Below are positions 48,511 to 59,173 of a stretch of DNA of 64,000 nucleotides, one piece after another. Position 1 is the first letter of the stretch, and every line of letters begins with the position of its first letter. Source of the stretch: Hypoxylon rubiginosum. Its lineage: Eukaryota; Ascomycota; Sordariomycetes; Xylariales; Hypoxylaceae. Both the position numbers and the translations under genes were made by a program. The notes under the pieces were generated by a model that ran no database searches, was not told where the DNA came from, and saw only the letters and a program-made list of their open reading frames with translations. The stretch is taken from the NCBI GenBank assembly GCA_902806565.1, contig CADCXA010000065.1, positions 310,001-374,000 on the forward strand, read 5' to 3'.

Positions 48511-49199
48511 GTAAAGAGCTAAAGAAGAAAAAAACTAAGAGTCTGGGGGAGTTCTTACTACAATACGTAGAATGGATGGGTTAATGGGAAAAGGGGGTTG
48601 GATAGACGGAAGCATAGCATGTCTTTGGATAGACGACGGTGGGCGGGTAAACTGGTATAGGGGTTTTAGCATCGGTCCGGAGTTTTAATTGCATTGGTTT
48701 ACAGATCTGAAATGGTGTTGATGGTGCCTATAACGATTAAGGGTTTCCTAGTGTTGATACAGCTGCCTCCCTCGAACGTCTAGTCCCGCCAGTATTCACG
48801 GGGTTTGAAGGATATAGCATCGGTCATTATGGCGATGAAATACATGAGGACATTGATCTTCCCCAGAATGTAACATGTCCACCTGGAAACAAGTGCGTGG
48901 CGCAGCTGACATGAATATGTGAATCCGTTCAAGCAGGATGACCGGCCCAGTTGTCATCATTACGGTCGAGGAACATAAGCCCTAACTTCATAAAACGGAG
49001 CCAGACCTCCGACACGGAAATTCCACGATATACCAATAGTGGCGCAGCCCTGGCTTTGCGTATATGCAAGAGAGATGAGATAAATCCGATCAAAGCATTT
49101 CCCCCCAGATAATACAACCCCGCTCAGCACCCCCCAAAAAGAAGAAAAAAACCAGCGCCATCTATCTCAACATTTATATCGGCATATCGTTATATCAAC
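48511..49199. other. Intergenic region, cupin to GST
   Basis: No gene is supported. It holds the cupin 3' side and the GST promoter, which ends in an AT-rich stretch just before the start codon. Confidence 0.5.
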
Positions 49200-50063
49200 A
49201 TGGCTGCTCCCTACGAGCTCATCTATTATGCAGGCGTCCCAGGCCGCGGCGAGCACGTCCGGCTGATCCTCGAGGAAGCCGGCGCCCCGTACCAAGACAC
49301 GCAATTCCTGTCCTTTGACGAAGCCCGCCAACGCGTCACGACCTGGCTCGCCGGCGGCGGACACGGGAACCCGCGGTACTTCGCGCCGCCCCTCCTCAAG
49401 CACGGCGACCTCGTCATCTCCCAGACCCCCAACATCCTCCTGTACCTCGGCTCCCGGCTCGGGCTCGCGGGAGAACGGGAGGACGACGTGTACCGGGTGA
49501 ACGCCCTCGCGCTCACCGCGCTGGATGGCTTGAGTAACGAGGTGCACGACGCACACCACCCCATCGCCGTCATGCTGCCGTACGAAGACCAGAGGGAGGA
49601 AAGCAGACGGCGTAGCAAGGAGTGGGTCCAGAGTCGCCTGCCTTCCCACCTTGCGTACTGGCAGAAGGTGTTGGTAGAGAACGAGGAGCGGGGATCGGGG
49701 CCGTGTCTCTTAGGGAGTACATTCACGTACGCTGATTTGGTCCTGTTTCAGGTACTTTTTCTCTCTATATCCTTATGCCCGTCCTATTCTTGCGATTTCC
49801 TCTTTACCTTAGCAGGCCCCCTGTATGGCCGTATAGCCTCGACTGATCACCCGGTATAGTGCCTTGATGGCACCCATTACGCTTTCCCCAAGGCGATGAG
49901 GCAGGCCAGAGACACTAGTAAATACGACAGGGTGTTCAAGCTATGGGAGGACGTTAAGGCCCGGCCAAATATAGCCGCGTACCTCGCCAGCAGCAGAAGA
50001 CAGAAGTACCAGGACTGGGGTGTCTACCGACACTACGACGACAATGATGTAATCGCCGAATAG
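49200..50063 (+). CDS. Glutathione S-transferase
   Basis: Soluble enzyme conjugating glutathione to electrophiles. Two exons, 49200-49751 and 49860-50063, with a 108-bp intron, giving 251 residues. The N-terminal thioredoxin-like domain begins APYELIYYAGVPGRGEHVR and carries the glutathione-binding QTPNILLYLG turn (the usual QSxAI/TxPI site). The helical C-terminal domain runs through DGLSNEVHDAHHPI, FTYADLVLFQ and, after the intron, CLDGTHYAFPKA and KARPNIAAYLASSRR. The last segment is typical of the fungal sigma/alpha-like group. The TYAD helix-capping motif is present. The physiological substrate is unknown, and no biosynthetic cluster surrounds it. Confidence 0.9.
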
Positions 50064-50881
50064 CTTACACACAGTTCAAAGAACGAATATCAAGTAGTAC
50101 GGAACGGTGAAATCGTAGAAGAAATGGAAACCTACTTCAGGGGTAGGCACCTGGGTAACTACAAGAGAATGTGTCCTATATATATATATATACCATGCAA
50201 GCGCCTAGTACTTTGATCATCTTTACCTAACTCTACGGTTACGATTAGTCGTTTCTAACAACTCAAAGGTTAGACAGATTCGTGCCTAGCAGGAAGATTC
50301 CGAGTTGGTGTCCGGATTCGGTGATCCGTGATTTAGAGACCCATGGACTTGCCATGGTGAACGAGGCACTGTGAAGCTGGAGAGTAGATCCTGGTTAGAT
50401 GGCAGACAACCAACCTATATGAGATCATATCCAATGGTCCCTCACCGTCGACAGTAAGATTTATAACGAGCTATTTACTTGTGTAGTGCTCTTGGATGTA
50501 TTAAGCCAGGGGATATGATCCCCCTGAGCCACATTTTAGGAAAAGGGGTTGGTTGAGTCTGCCTTGAAAATATAACGTTGTCTACGTACGCTGATTTTGA
50601 CTAAATCTACCTAGGTACCTAGGTAGTGTTTAAATTTACGACCAGGCCAAGCGGATCGTACCTTGGTCGAATCAGGATACCATACGATTACACAAGTCAG
50701 CAACGTCTCGACGGTATCTTTCAAATTATATTCCAAATCGACCATAATTACATATATCAAAATCCCTCGTATATACACGAACAACAGCGTCTCGTATCTA
50801 CAATATAACACGCTTCCTATTATATACTAGGTACTTACCTGCACTTATATACTTGCAAACCAAACAGCCCCTCCACCCGGC
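50064..50881. other. Convergent 3' region between GST and GH92
   Basis: Spacer between two genes whose 3' ends face each other. No coding region is supported. A doubled CCTAGGTA palindrome lies at about 50610-50627. Confidence 0.5.
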
Positions 50882-53429
50882 TCACGAACTCTCCGTTGCC
50901 GGACTGGGCGGCGCGTCGCCGGTCGCCCAGTCCGCGGGCTCGGGGCCGAGCACGAAGTCCAGGGTGCCCCCGTTGGCGAAGACGTCCTCCCACGTGACCC
51001 ACGCCTTGTCGCAGGCCGCCCCGTTGACCTTGAGCGACTGCACGTAGTACGCCGTGTCGCTGCCGCCCGTGGTCGTGATCACCAATTTTTTATTGCCGCC
51101 GAGGTCGATGGTCAGGTCGCTGAACCAGGGCGACCCGACCAGGAACGTCGTCTGGCCCGTCATCGGGTACAGCCCGATCATGGACCAGAGGATCCACGAC
51201 TCCATGGCGCCGGCGTCCGAGTTGCCCGGCAGCCCGGCGGCCGTGGGCGCGTAGTAGCTGTTGGCGACGTAGCGGCTGTACTTGACGGTCAGGTCCTGGC
51301 GGCCGACGTAGTTGAACAGGTACGGCGACGTGAAGCTGGGCTCGTTGCCCGGGTTGAAGAGGGTGTGGTTGAACTGGGAGTTGCCGGAGCTGACGCCGCC
51401 CTCGAACAGCTTCTCGAGGCGCGCGGTGAACGTGTCCACGCCGCCGCCGAGCTCGATCAGCTTGTTGATGTCGTGGTGCGCGTTGAACGAGTACTCCATC
51501 GGCAGGCCCTGGTAGTAGTCATCGCCCCAATAGCAGCCACCGCAGCTGAGTGGGTCCTGGTCCACGAAGTTGCCGTCCTCGTCGATGGGGCCTAGGAAAC
51601 CTGTGAATCCTAACGCCTCGAGATCCGGGTTCCACTGATTGCGCCAGTTGCGCGATCGGTTAAGGTACTTTTCCGCTTCGTCGTCCTTGCCTAAGCCCTT
51701 TGCTACTTGGTAGAGGCCGAAGTCGTTCCCGGCACTATGAACAGTTAATCTAGGGAATATCCATAATTCAAGGCGTTGCTTACTATTCGACAGCTCGGCT
51801 TACCGAGCGCCTGTACTTGGTGGTGATGAAGCCGCGATCTATCCAGTCCGGTAAGGCTCCCCGCCCTTCCTTCGTCGAGGAAGAGGTATCTCTCGAATCG
51901 TTGTTGTTCGGGGGTTCTGTTTCAGCGTCCGTAACCATGGCAGAAAATGTGTCCTCCCAATCGATAGCACCGCGGACTCCCTTCACATAAGCATCGGCAA
52001 GTACATTGTCTGCGTTGGAACCGCCCTGTGTCGCGCCATTGAAAAACGAGGACCGAGCATCGGGCAGAAATCCTTCGTTTCTCCAGATATCGACGAGAGA
52101 GCGAATGAGTTCTTCATACGCCACAGGTTGCAGAATATGCATAAGAGGTGTCGTGCACCGGAACTGGATGTGATTAGATTTCTAGGAAGCCGGTGACCTG
52201 AACAAGAATCAACTTACCAAATCCCAGAACGTGAAAATATCGTCATAATACGGCTCGCTCGATGACCAGAGCGGGTTTTCCCCCGTCTTATTTGTTGGGA
52301 TAAGGGACATATGATACAATGACGAGTAGAGAAGCTGGAGTCTCGTCGTATTGGTGGTGTCCGATGTTGTAATCTTGGATAGTACCTGGTCGTTCCAGGC
52401 AGTCTTCACATTGGTCTCCAAAGTATCGAGGGTTGTCCCTGCTGGTATCTCCCTGTCGACGTTTGCGCAGGCTTGCTCGGACGAAATGAACGATACTCCT
52501 ACCCTCGATGTGACATCGGTGGCGTCGAAGGTGAAAACTGCACCCAGTCGGGACTCGGAGTCCTGGCTGGTCGCATCGCTGTAGTCTGATAGATCTTCGC
52601 CCGTCGCGTCCGTACCTAGAAACGTCTTAAAAGTCGCTGCCTGATCGAAATAGCCACAGAAGTAAACTGTCCATTCCGGCGCACGATTCCAGCCCTGCAC
52701 GAAGTTAGAAAGCTTGTTCCATACCCAATCTTTCACAGCTCCAATCGACGCACATTGTCATAAGAACCAGATCCTTGGTATTGGATACCGGCATCTGTTG
52801 TCGTTACCGAGATGTTGCCGCCCAGGTAGTTTTGGCCGAGGCCTTGACCCCTGAATGACGGGAGTACATGAGAGACGTCGACAATGATATTCGAATCGCC
52901 AGCATCATCTGGGAACTGGTACTTGAACATTCCCGCCTTGCTAGTCGCACCCATCTCCACGGTAATACCATTGAACAGGCACGACTTGTAGTAGCCGAGC
53001 CTAGACTCATCGGCCTGACTTCGGTTGACGCTCTGGTCAGTCAAGGGATTGTCAATTGTGCCGGCGACCGGCATTTGCGCGACCACTCCGTATTTAGGGG
53101 CGCCGCCGGTACCGCTTTCGTGTAATAGGCTAAAGCCGATGAAATTACCGGTGGATTGGTAACCCGAATAGCTATCGGATCCGGTATACAAGTCAGGCCC
53201 TAGCTTTACCATCCCGTATGGTAAGCTAACACCGGGGAAGGTATTGCCTCCATTTATAGAGCCGGTCTTGAGAAACATTAATTTGAGAAAACTCGCGAAT
53301 TCTTTACCGGTTGGGTTCACGTACGAGTGGTAACACATACGAGCTCAAGTCTGGCGCTTCTGTATGGATGCGATGAACAGAAGTGACAGCCAGGCTCAGC
53401 AATGTGCCGGCCGTCCCTGAAGGACGCAT
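50882..53429 (-). CDS. GH92 alpha-1,2-mannosidase
   Basis: Glycoside hydrolase family 92 exo-acting, calcium-dependent alpha-mannosidase, probably secreted or in the secretory path. Five exons: 53325-53429, 52754-53266, 52218-52694, 51784-52163 and 50882-51734. Introns are 58, 59, 54 and 49 bp, and the product is 775 residues, normal for the family. Junctions are supported by family patterns: YVLPL/TGSINGGNTFPG, YDN/GWNRAPEWTVYFCGYFD, FWDL/FRCTTPLMH and AVEY/AGNDFG. The catalytic-base region GLPGNSDAGAMESW is present, with Asp665. In the general-acid region the family usually reads Y-E-G, while here it is YYQGLPMEYSF, with Gln567 where Glu is common. The N-terminus has only a weak hydrophobic stretch (AGTLLSLAVTSV), so secretion is uncertain. 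The 3' exon is strikingly GC-rich. Confidence 0.87.
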
Positions 53430-55430
53430 ATTGACGATGGGAATTTGGAGTTGAGGCCGATCGAGCTGGTCGATACCGATACCTACAATCTAATTCAGGT
53501 AAAATCGAAACATCGAAGAAGCCAACATATCAAGCTGCCCTTTATGTAAGTGGTAGGTATATGATAACTGATACCGTATAGCTTAAAAGAAAGACTCGAG
53601 GAAAAGACCAAAAGAAGGTGATTTTACGTAGAGAACCAAAACGATGAATAGAGAGATTGGTTACCAGACAGCCAGAACAGCGGAATGTTTTGTGTTTAAC
53701 ATACCCATACCCATACTGCCATATCTAGATCCTGACGACATGCATAACCATGTTCCATTAGCCATGCATAACCCCTCGAACCTACATAAGGCACCCGAGG
53801 CACCTAATTTTGGACCTATCGAAAGGAGCGCCCAAGCCACGGTCCCTTGGGGATCCTAGCGGACCATTACCCATTCTGCTGAGTGAGAATCGGTAGCCGC
53901 AGCTGTAACGTTGAACGAATTTGCGGGAAACCCTGCGTCTATTATGAAAGGGCCGTCGCCGGTGGAGCAAGGGTGAGGCGCAGCGACGATCATAACCTTG
54001 GAAAGGACCTGGAAGATGAAGGCTTGGCACCTGTATATTATGAGGCTGCTATGTACATATTTCGCGTACCATCTTGTGATGTCATGATCTTGTGGTGTCA
54101 TGTTGCCAATACTATGTAAAGTCGGCTTGCTGAAGAGAAAGTATAACTCTTAAAGAAGAAGCTCTTGGAGAATATCGAGCTCCTCGCGAATTATACCCGA
54201 TTCTGGAGGGATAACCATGCTATCCTTTAGCAGCACGTGCTATATATTGTCGGTACCTTAGTCTTTCAGAGATCGGCATGGGTTAGGGGTTAGTATTTTA
54301 GGTACCTATTTAGTTTCCGACACACTTCGGCTGACCCGTTGTCATTTTCATCTTAACTTGCTGTGCTACGACACTAGCCACACGAAGGATTAGACTATTA
54401 TTGCATGACAAATCTCCAATGTCCGAGAACGGGAGGTCTCGTTCTATGCCTACCCTGCTACCTAGAAAGTTGAAGAGTCGAAGGGTAGTATCCTAGATAC
54501 GATTGGGGTAGCTCATCACACGTAGAAGCGCAATTCGAAGCTGTATTTCAAGACAATCTGCCAATCAAGACGACGATGCTGGCCAGGTGTGTTGATCTTG
54601 CATAGGCCGATATCCCGAATTCTAGCTTGGCCACAAACTCGAGTTACATTTTGAGGATGTTGAAATCGTCTGAAGACTGAGTGTATACAATATGAAGACT
54701 ACGAAGACTAAGAAAGCATTGTTACACTTCCCAATGTGTTTCTTTTTGGTGAGACTACGGGATGAGTCTTTAGTTCAACTCTGAACGATGGAAGGTAGGA
54801 CGAATGAAGCTTTCTTTCATGTGTACCTAGGGTCTACGACTATTGTTAAGACTATACTGACTAAGTGAATTAACCGATAATATTTGTAATATTCATGGAA
54901 ACCGAATCAAAGAACTTGGATCAGTATGCTTCTAACCGAAACGACCTAGACCCCTGCTGATTTGATTCGGTACGTACCAATACTCGATCTCGCTTGTGCG
55001 TCAATGATCCAATAATAATTCACACACGTAATCAGCTATATATGGGTCTACGCCACAATCAAATTCGTCTAAAAAATTTGCGCCACTTCTTCCTCCTCCC
55101 ACTCTCACCCAAGTCCACCGTCTCGAGAAGAAACAATTCACACGGTCACAATCGATTTGCCCAATTTACCCTTATCGGAATCACCCCGCGCTTCGGTTCA
55201 TTCCGCCCTTCGGTTCATTCCGTCATTGAGCCATTCCGAGGCTCCCACCATCCCACTTTTCAGCCTCTGCAGCAAACCTGGGCAAAAGAAATCGGGAAAA
55301 TTACTACAATTAGCCGACAATACTTTCTAGATTGCGATTTGGATTTGGCGGTGAGGACCTGAATTCAATTCTGCCACCGGTCGCTTTCTTTTTGACCCTC
55401 TCTCTGTGACGACATCGTCAACTCAGCACC
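53430..55430. other. Divergent intergenic region, GH92 / BED-Zn2Cys6 gene
   Basis: Promoter space for two outward-reading genes. No supported gene. A short frame at 54994-55362 lies in the leader of the right-hand gene and looks like chance. Small repeats of TTCGGTTCATTCCG occur at about 55193-55222. Confidence 0.5.
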
Positions 55431-57749
55431 ATGGGTCGCAAACCCAATCCCTTAATCCTCGAGTTCTTTGAACGCGGTGCCAAGCTGAATGACAACAGCA
55501 ATCGCTACCATCACCGCTGCAAGAACTGTGGTGAGGATTTTCCCAAGGGCCGCATCGACAGCCTTACAAATCACTTAACCAAGAAGTGTCCGGCTATCTC
55601 TGAGGAAGACCGAGTCCACGCCTGTCTTGCACTCCACGGTCTTCCCAACGGAGCAGACCGTACACGATTCGATGGTCTGTTGCACACAGGTCCCAATGCC
55701 GGACCTCCCCCTCCCTCCGCTCTCGTTCAAAACCAGAACCTGAACCAGAGCCAGAACCAGAACCAGAATCAGAACCAGATCTGGACACCCTTGGAGACAC
55801 TGGCTGAGGTCTCGCGCCAGATCGAGGCTAACGAGAAACATGATGAGCATGTACCCAGCTCACAGGATCCTACAGCTGAGGCTGTTCGAACTACTCTAGC
55901 TGCTGCTGTCCCTGTCATGGCCAGCACCAACCCTTTTGAACTACACGAACAGTTCACTCTAGAGAACCCGCCCATGAGCTTTGACAGCCGCCTTCATGAC
56001 AATAAAGGTACGCCCTTAACTGACTATTGGGACGTAAACATGTACCAACAGTTCCCCTACGTGGGGTTTGCAGATGTTCCTCAGACCGAACTCTCCGCAG
56101 AGGACAGACTCCGACAACTTTTACAGAATGCCGGCTCACCTTCACAGTCCGCACTATCCGTTGCCGCTGCTGCAACTGCGCGTCTTAACCCCTCTCTACT
56201 TGACCCACATCTCATTCCCGACGAAGCAATTCCTGAGCTGGCGCCGCAGCCTCAACCTCAGCCTCAAATTCAGCTTCAACTTGAGTCTCAATCTACTGAC
56301 ATGATGATCGAGTATCCCCCTTCTCCTGAACAACAGCCAGCCCCGGCCCCGACCCCGGCCCCGACCCTAGCAACCACATCTGCTACACCTTGGGATGGCA
56401 TGACATACATGGCAGAGGGCATTCACGCACCTGCGACCGTCAATGATCACGGTCAGCACTTGGGTATGACATTGAACAGGGGTGGGTTTCGTATGGACAC
56501 GAGCAACGTTCTTCACGGAGCTCGTCACCGCCACAGTCGTGCGCGATTTGACTCGAGCCGACGAAAGCAAGTCCAGGAGGTTCGTCGCATTGGCGCATGC
56601 ATTCGATGCCGAATTCTCCGAAAGACGTGCTCTAGGGGTAATCCTTGCACCACCTGTTCGAAGGTCTTGCAACCACGAGTGTGGCTCGCTGGTTGCGTTC
56701 GTACCAAGCTGTGCGATTACATTAACCTGTACTCGGCAAAGGTACAAGCTGTCATGTCGCAGAAACGAATCAATAACTATAAGAGTAGTTACCAACTCGA
56801 GAATGCCGGCATTGTCGTGGAGGCCTCCCACTTCCCTGAGACTGGCTTTAAGGCCATCTTTCAAGTGATGCAGGGAACCCAGAAGGAAGGAGAGAACACC
56901 CTTCCCGACAGCAATGGTTCCAGTCGTGTCCTATTGCTGGACTATGGCAACGAGGATATCTCGGGCAAGGTGGAGTCATATATGAGACAGACGCTCAATG
57001 AGCTCATCAGTCGTGAGCCGTCTCATTATGTTCGCGTGACCTTGGAGATTGCTACAATGGTGGCAGAGAAGACGAACGACGAGCTTCTCAAGAGATCCCT
57101 TGAACTTTGGGGAATCGTGGAGATGATGGACCGCGAACGCCAGTGGACCATGTTGGTGAAGTCGCCCAAAGATGATGTCGAGGATTACTGGATTAAGGAC
57201 GATTCCGACAGCGAGGCCTACACCAACATCTGCATGCAGCTCACCGCAGCAGCTGAGCGCAAGGCCGACACTGCCAGCCAGAATCTCCTGAAGGGTATCC
57301 AGCATAATCTGCAAGATGCCAAGATTAAGCTTGGGTTCGCCATGTTCCTCACTGTCATGCTTTTCCTCAACTGTATGGAGAAGACCACGTGGGCATTCAA
57401 GGCGTGGGACGAGGAGAACCTGCGACCAAAGTGGCCGCTCCAGAAACCGCCTAGTGATTACACTCAGCAGGGAGAAAAGCTTACGGAGCTATTGCGAATG
57501 CTTCTCGCCATTCGACATGTTCTCCCCAAGATGATCATCACCGACGAAGATTCGCCTATTATGGCCGATGACAATGATCCTCTCATTCAGAGATACTTCC
57601 AGCACTTGAACGTCACTCCGAGCTATCTACAAACGCGCATCGAGCATAGCAACTTTCAACCCACTGACTCTCGATCACTTGAGTTCCTGTTCTGTGCACC
57701 TCTTCTACTCAACAAGAACGACACCGTCGCTACCAGCAACGACAATTGA
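55431..57749 (+). CDS. Nuclear regulator with BED-like finger and Zn2Cys6 cluster
   Basis: Likely nuclear DNA-binding regulator with an unbroken frame of 772 residues. The start MGRKPNPLILEFFERG leads into a BED-like zinc finger with Cys30, Cys33, His48 and Cys53. A low-complexity middle follows: a Gln/Asn repeat at about 100-118, a Pro/Gln repeat at about 270-287 and a Pro/Ala repeat near 302-315. A second metal site starts at Cys390 (GACIRCRILRKTCSRGNPC, then TTC and a distant Cys), matching a Zn2Cys6 cluster with a long last loop. The C-terminal ~300 residues are helical, without a domain I can name. Such proteins are common in Pezizomycotina, but I cannot give a gene name or targets. Confidence 0.8.
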   Translation: MGRKPNPLILEFFERGAKLNDNSNRYHHRCKNCGEDFPKGRIDSLTNHLTKKCPAISEEDRVHACLALHGLPNGADRTRFDGLLHTGPNAGPPPPSALVQNQNLNQSQNQNQNQNQIWTPLETLAEVSRQIEANEKHDEHVPSSQDPTAEAVRTTLAAAVPVMASTNPFELHEQFTLENPPMSFDSRLHDNKGTPLTDYWDVNMYQQFPYVGFADVPQTELSAEDRLRQLLQNAGSPSQSALSVAAAATARLNPSLLDPHLIPDEAIPELAPQPQPQPQIQLQLESQSTDMMIEYPPSPEQQPAPAPTPAPTLATTSATPWDGMTYMAEGIHAPATVNDHGQHLGMTLNRGGFRMDTSNVLHGARHRHSRARFDSSRRKQVQEVRRIGACIRCRILRKTCSRGNPCTTCSKVLQPRVWLAGCVRTKLCDYINLYSAKVQAVMSQKRINNYKSSYQLENAGIVVEASHFPETGFKAIFQVMQGTQKEGENTLPDSNGSSRVLLLDYGNEDISGKVESYMRQTLNELISREPSHYVRVTLEIATMVAEKTNDELLKRSLELWGIVEMMDRERQWTMLVKSPKDDVEDYWIKDDSDSEAYTNICMQLTAAAERKADTASQNLLKGIQHNLQDAKIKLGFAMFLTVMLFLNCMEKTTWAFKAWDEENLRPKWPLQKPPSDYTQQGEKLTELLRMLLAIRHVLPKMIITDEDSPIMADDNDPLIQRYFQHLNVTPSYLQTRIEHSNFQPTDSRSLEFLFCAPLLLNKNDTVATSNDN

Positions 57750-59173
57750 AAGCATTCGCTTTCAGTCCTATATATGTACTTATAGGACGTACTGTTTCCA
57801 TCCTATCGGATGGATTGTACACATTTCCAACACCTTTAAGCATGAAGCTTACGAATCCGATAACGCGACTTATGACCGACTCACGATATATACGAGTGTA
57901 TAACAAGAGCATGCATTCCTCTACATGCAGTTTCTAGCATTATTGCCGGGAGGAATGGATAGAGAGAGAAAAACAGAAAAGGTAGAGTGTCTCACGACAC
58001 GGGAAACGGATGATATTAGGATGATTGTTAATCTCTGCATCGGGACCGGCGTTTGAGAAAAAGTACTGTAAAAGGAATTCTGTTTGCCTGGACGAATATA
58101 CCCCCACAACGACGACGACTATGACATGAGCATGGACTGGCGTTGGTGGTTATTTTTCGATGTTTTACAACTGCTCATCTGTAGATAGAGCTGATCCATG
58201 AGAAACGCTGCTTTGCAGAATTCTTGCGTGATCCAACTAATTACGACCCTCTGTGGTCTGAATAAAGTTCACTGTGTCCCGACGTTCAACTGGCATACAT
58301 GTGAGCATGGAAGGTATGGCCTTGGATCCATTTTGATGGTCGCCTCGCATGTAGTCTCTTTGATCTGCCTAACCCTCACGTCTACCAGCACCGCTCCGGC
58401 CCATCCCGGGCCATTTTCGGGGTCGCAGAGCCTCGTAAATTTACCTATCCCACTCACGAACCTGTCAATGGGTGTGAGGTCTTTACATCCGTCCAATTAG
58501 GAACGCGATCACCGGTCAACCTGAGCCAAGCTCCAGAGCCTGTTTAATGCACAACCCCATTTCCCCATTCGCCCACTCTTTACACAGCCTCGCAGGGCTG
58601 CTTAGGACGAAGTTATAGTCGTCAACGTTCTACCTACGTAAGTGATGATGTACATGAAGTTTGGCTCTCAGTCTTGGGGTAGCCTAGGCGCTACATAGAT
58701 GTTGTGGGGGGCCTACACATACGTTTTTGAGGCTATGCTATCTGGTGATCCTGGACATAGCCCTCTGCTACCACTCGGCTGTAAGTGATGCATGATGAGG
58801 TAGGTTATATCACATACCACACAGCAAGCAATGGCGCCTTACTTCAAATTGATAACTGGAAGAGGTCAAGGTAAGGCAGACTCATCTGCATGCTACCTCT
58901 TATTAGGTGATTGAGTATGGATATCAATAAAACACTCAATAACCAACGCAAATGAGGCTCTACATAAAGTTAGCTGTGTATAAAATCTAAGGCATCCATC
59001 ATCTAAGGTAACTTTTAGACCTAATATTTCTGCAGAATCGTATATCGTCGCAAATATTAAAAAAAAAACATTTTTACAGTCTTTTACCCCTGAATAGTCT
59101 AGGCCGAGGTTCCTTAACTAATCGAACCGTTTTCTAATCTTCAATCGCTTTACACCTTGCCGTCTATCTAAAG
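57750..59173. other. Intergenic region before the HET gene
   Basis: No supported coding region. Short frames at 58198-58500 lack motifs. The right part is AT-rich and serves as the HET-gene promoter. Confidence 0.5.
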
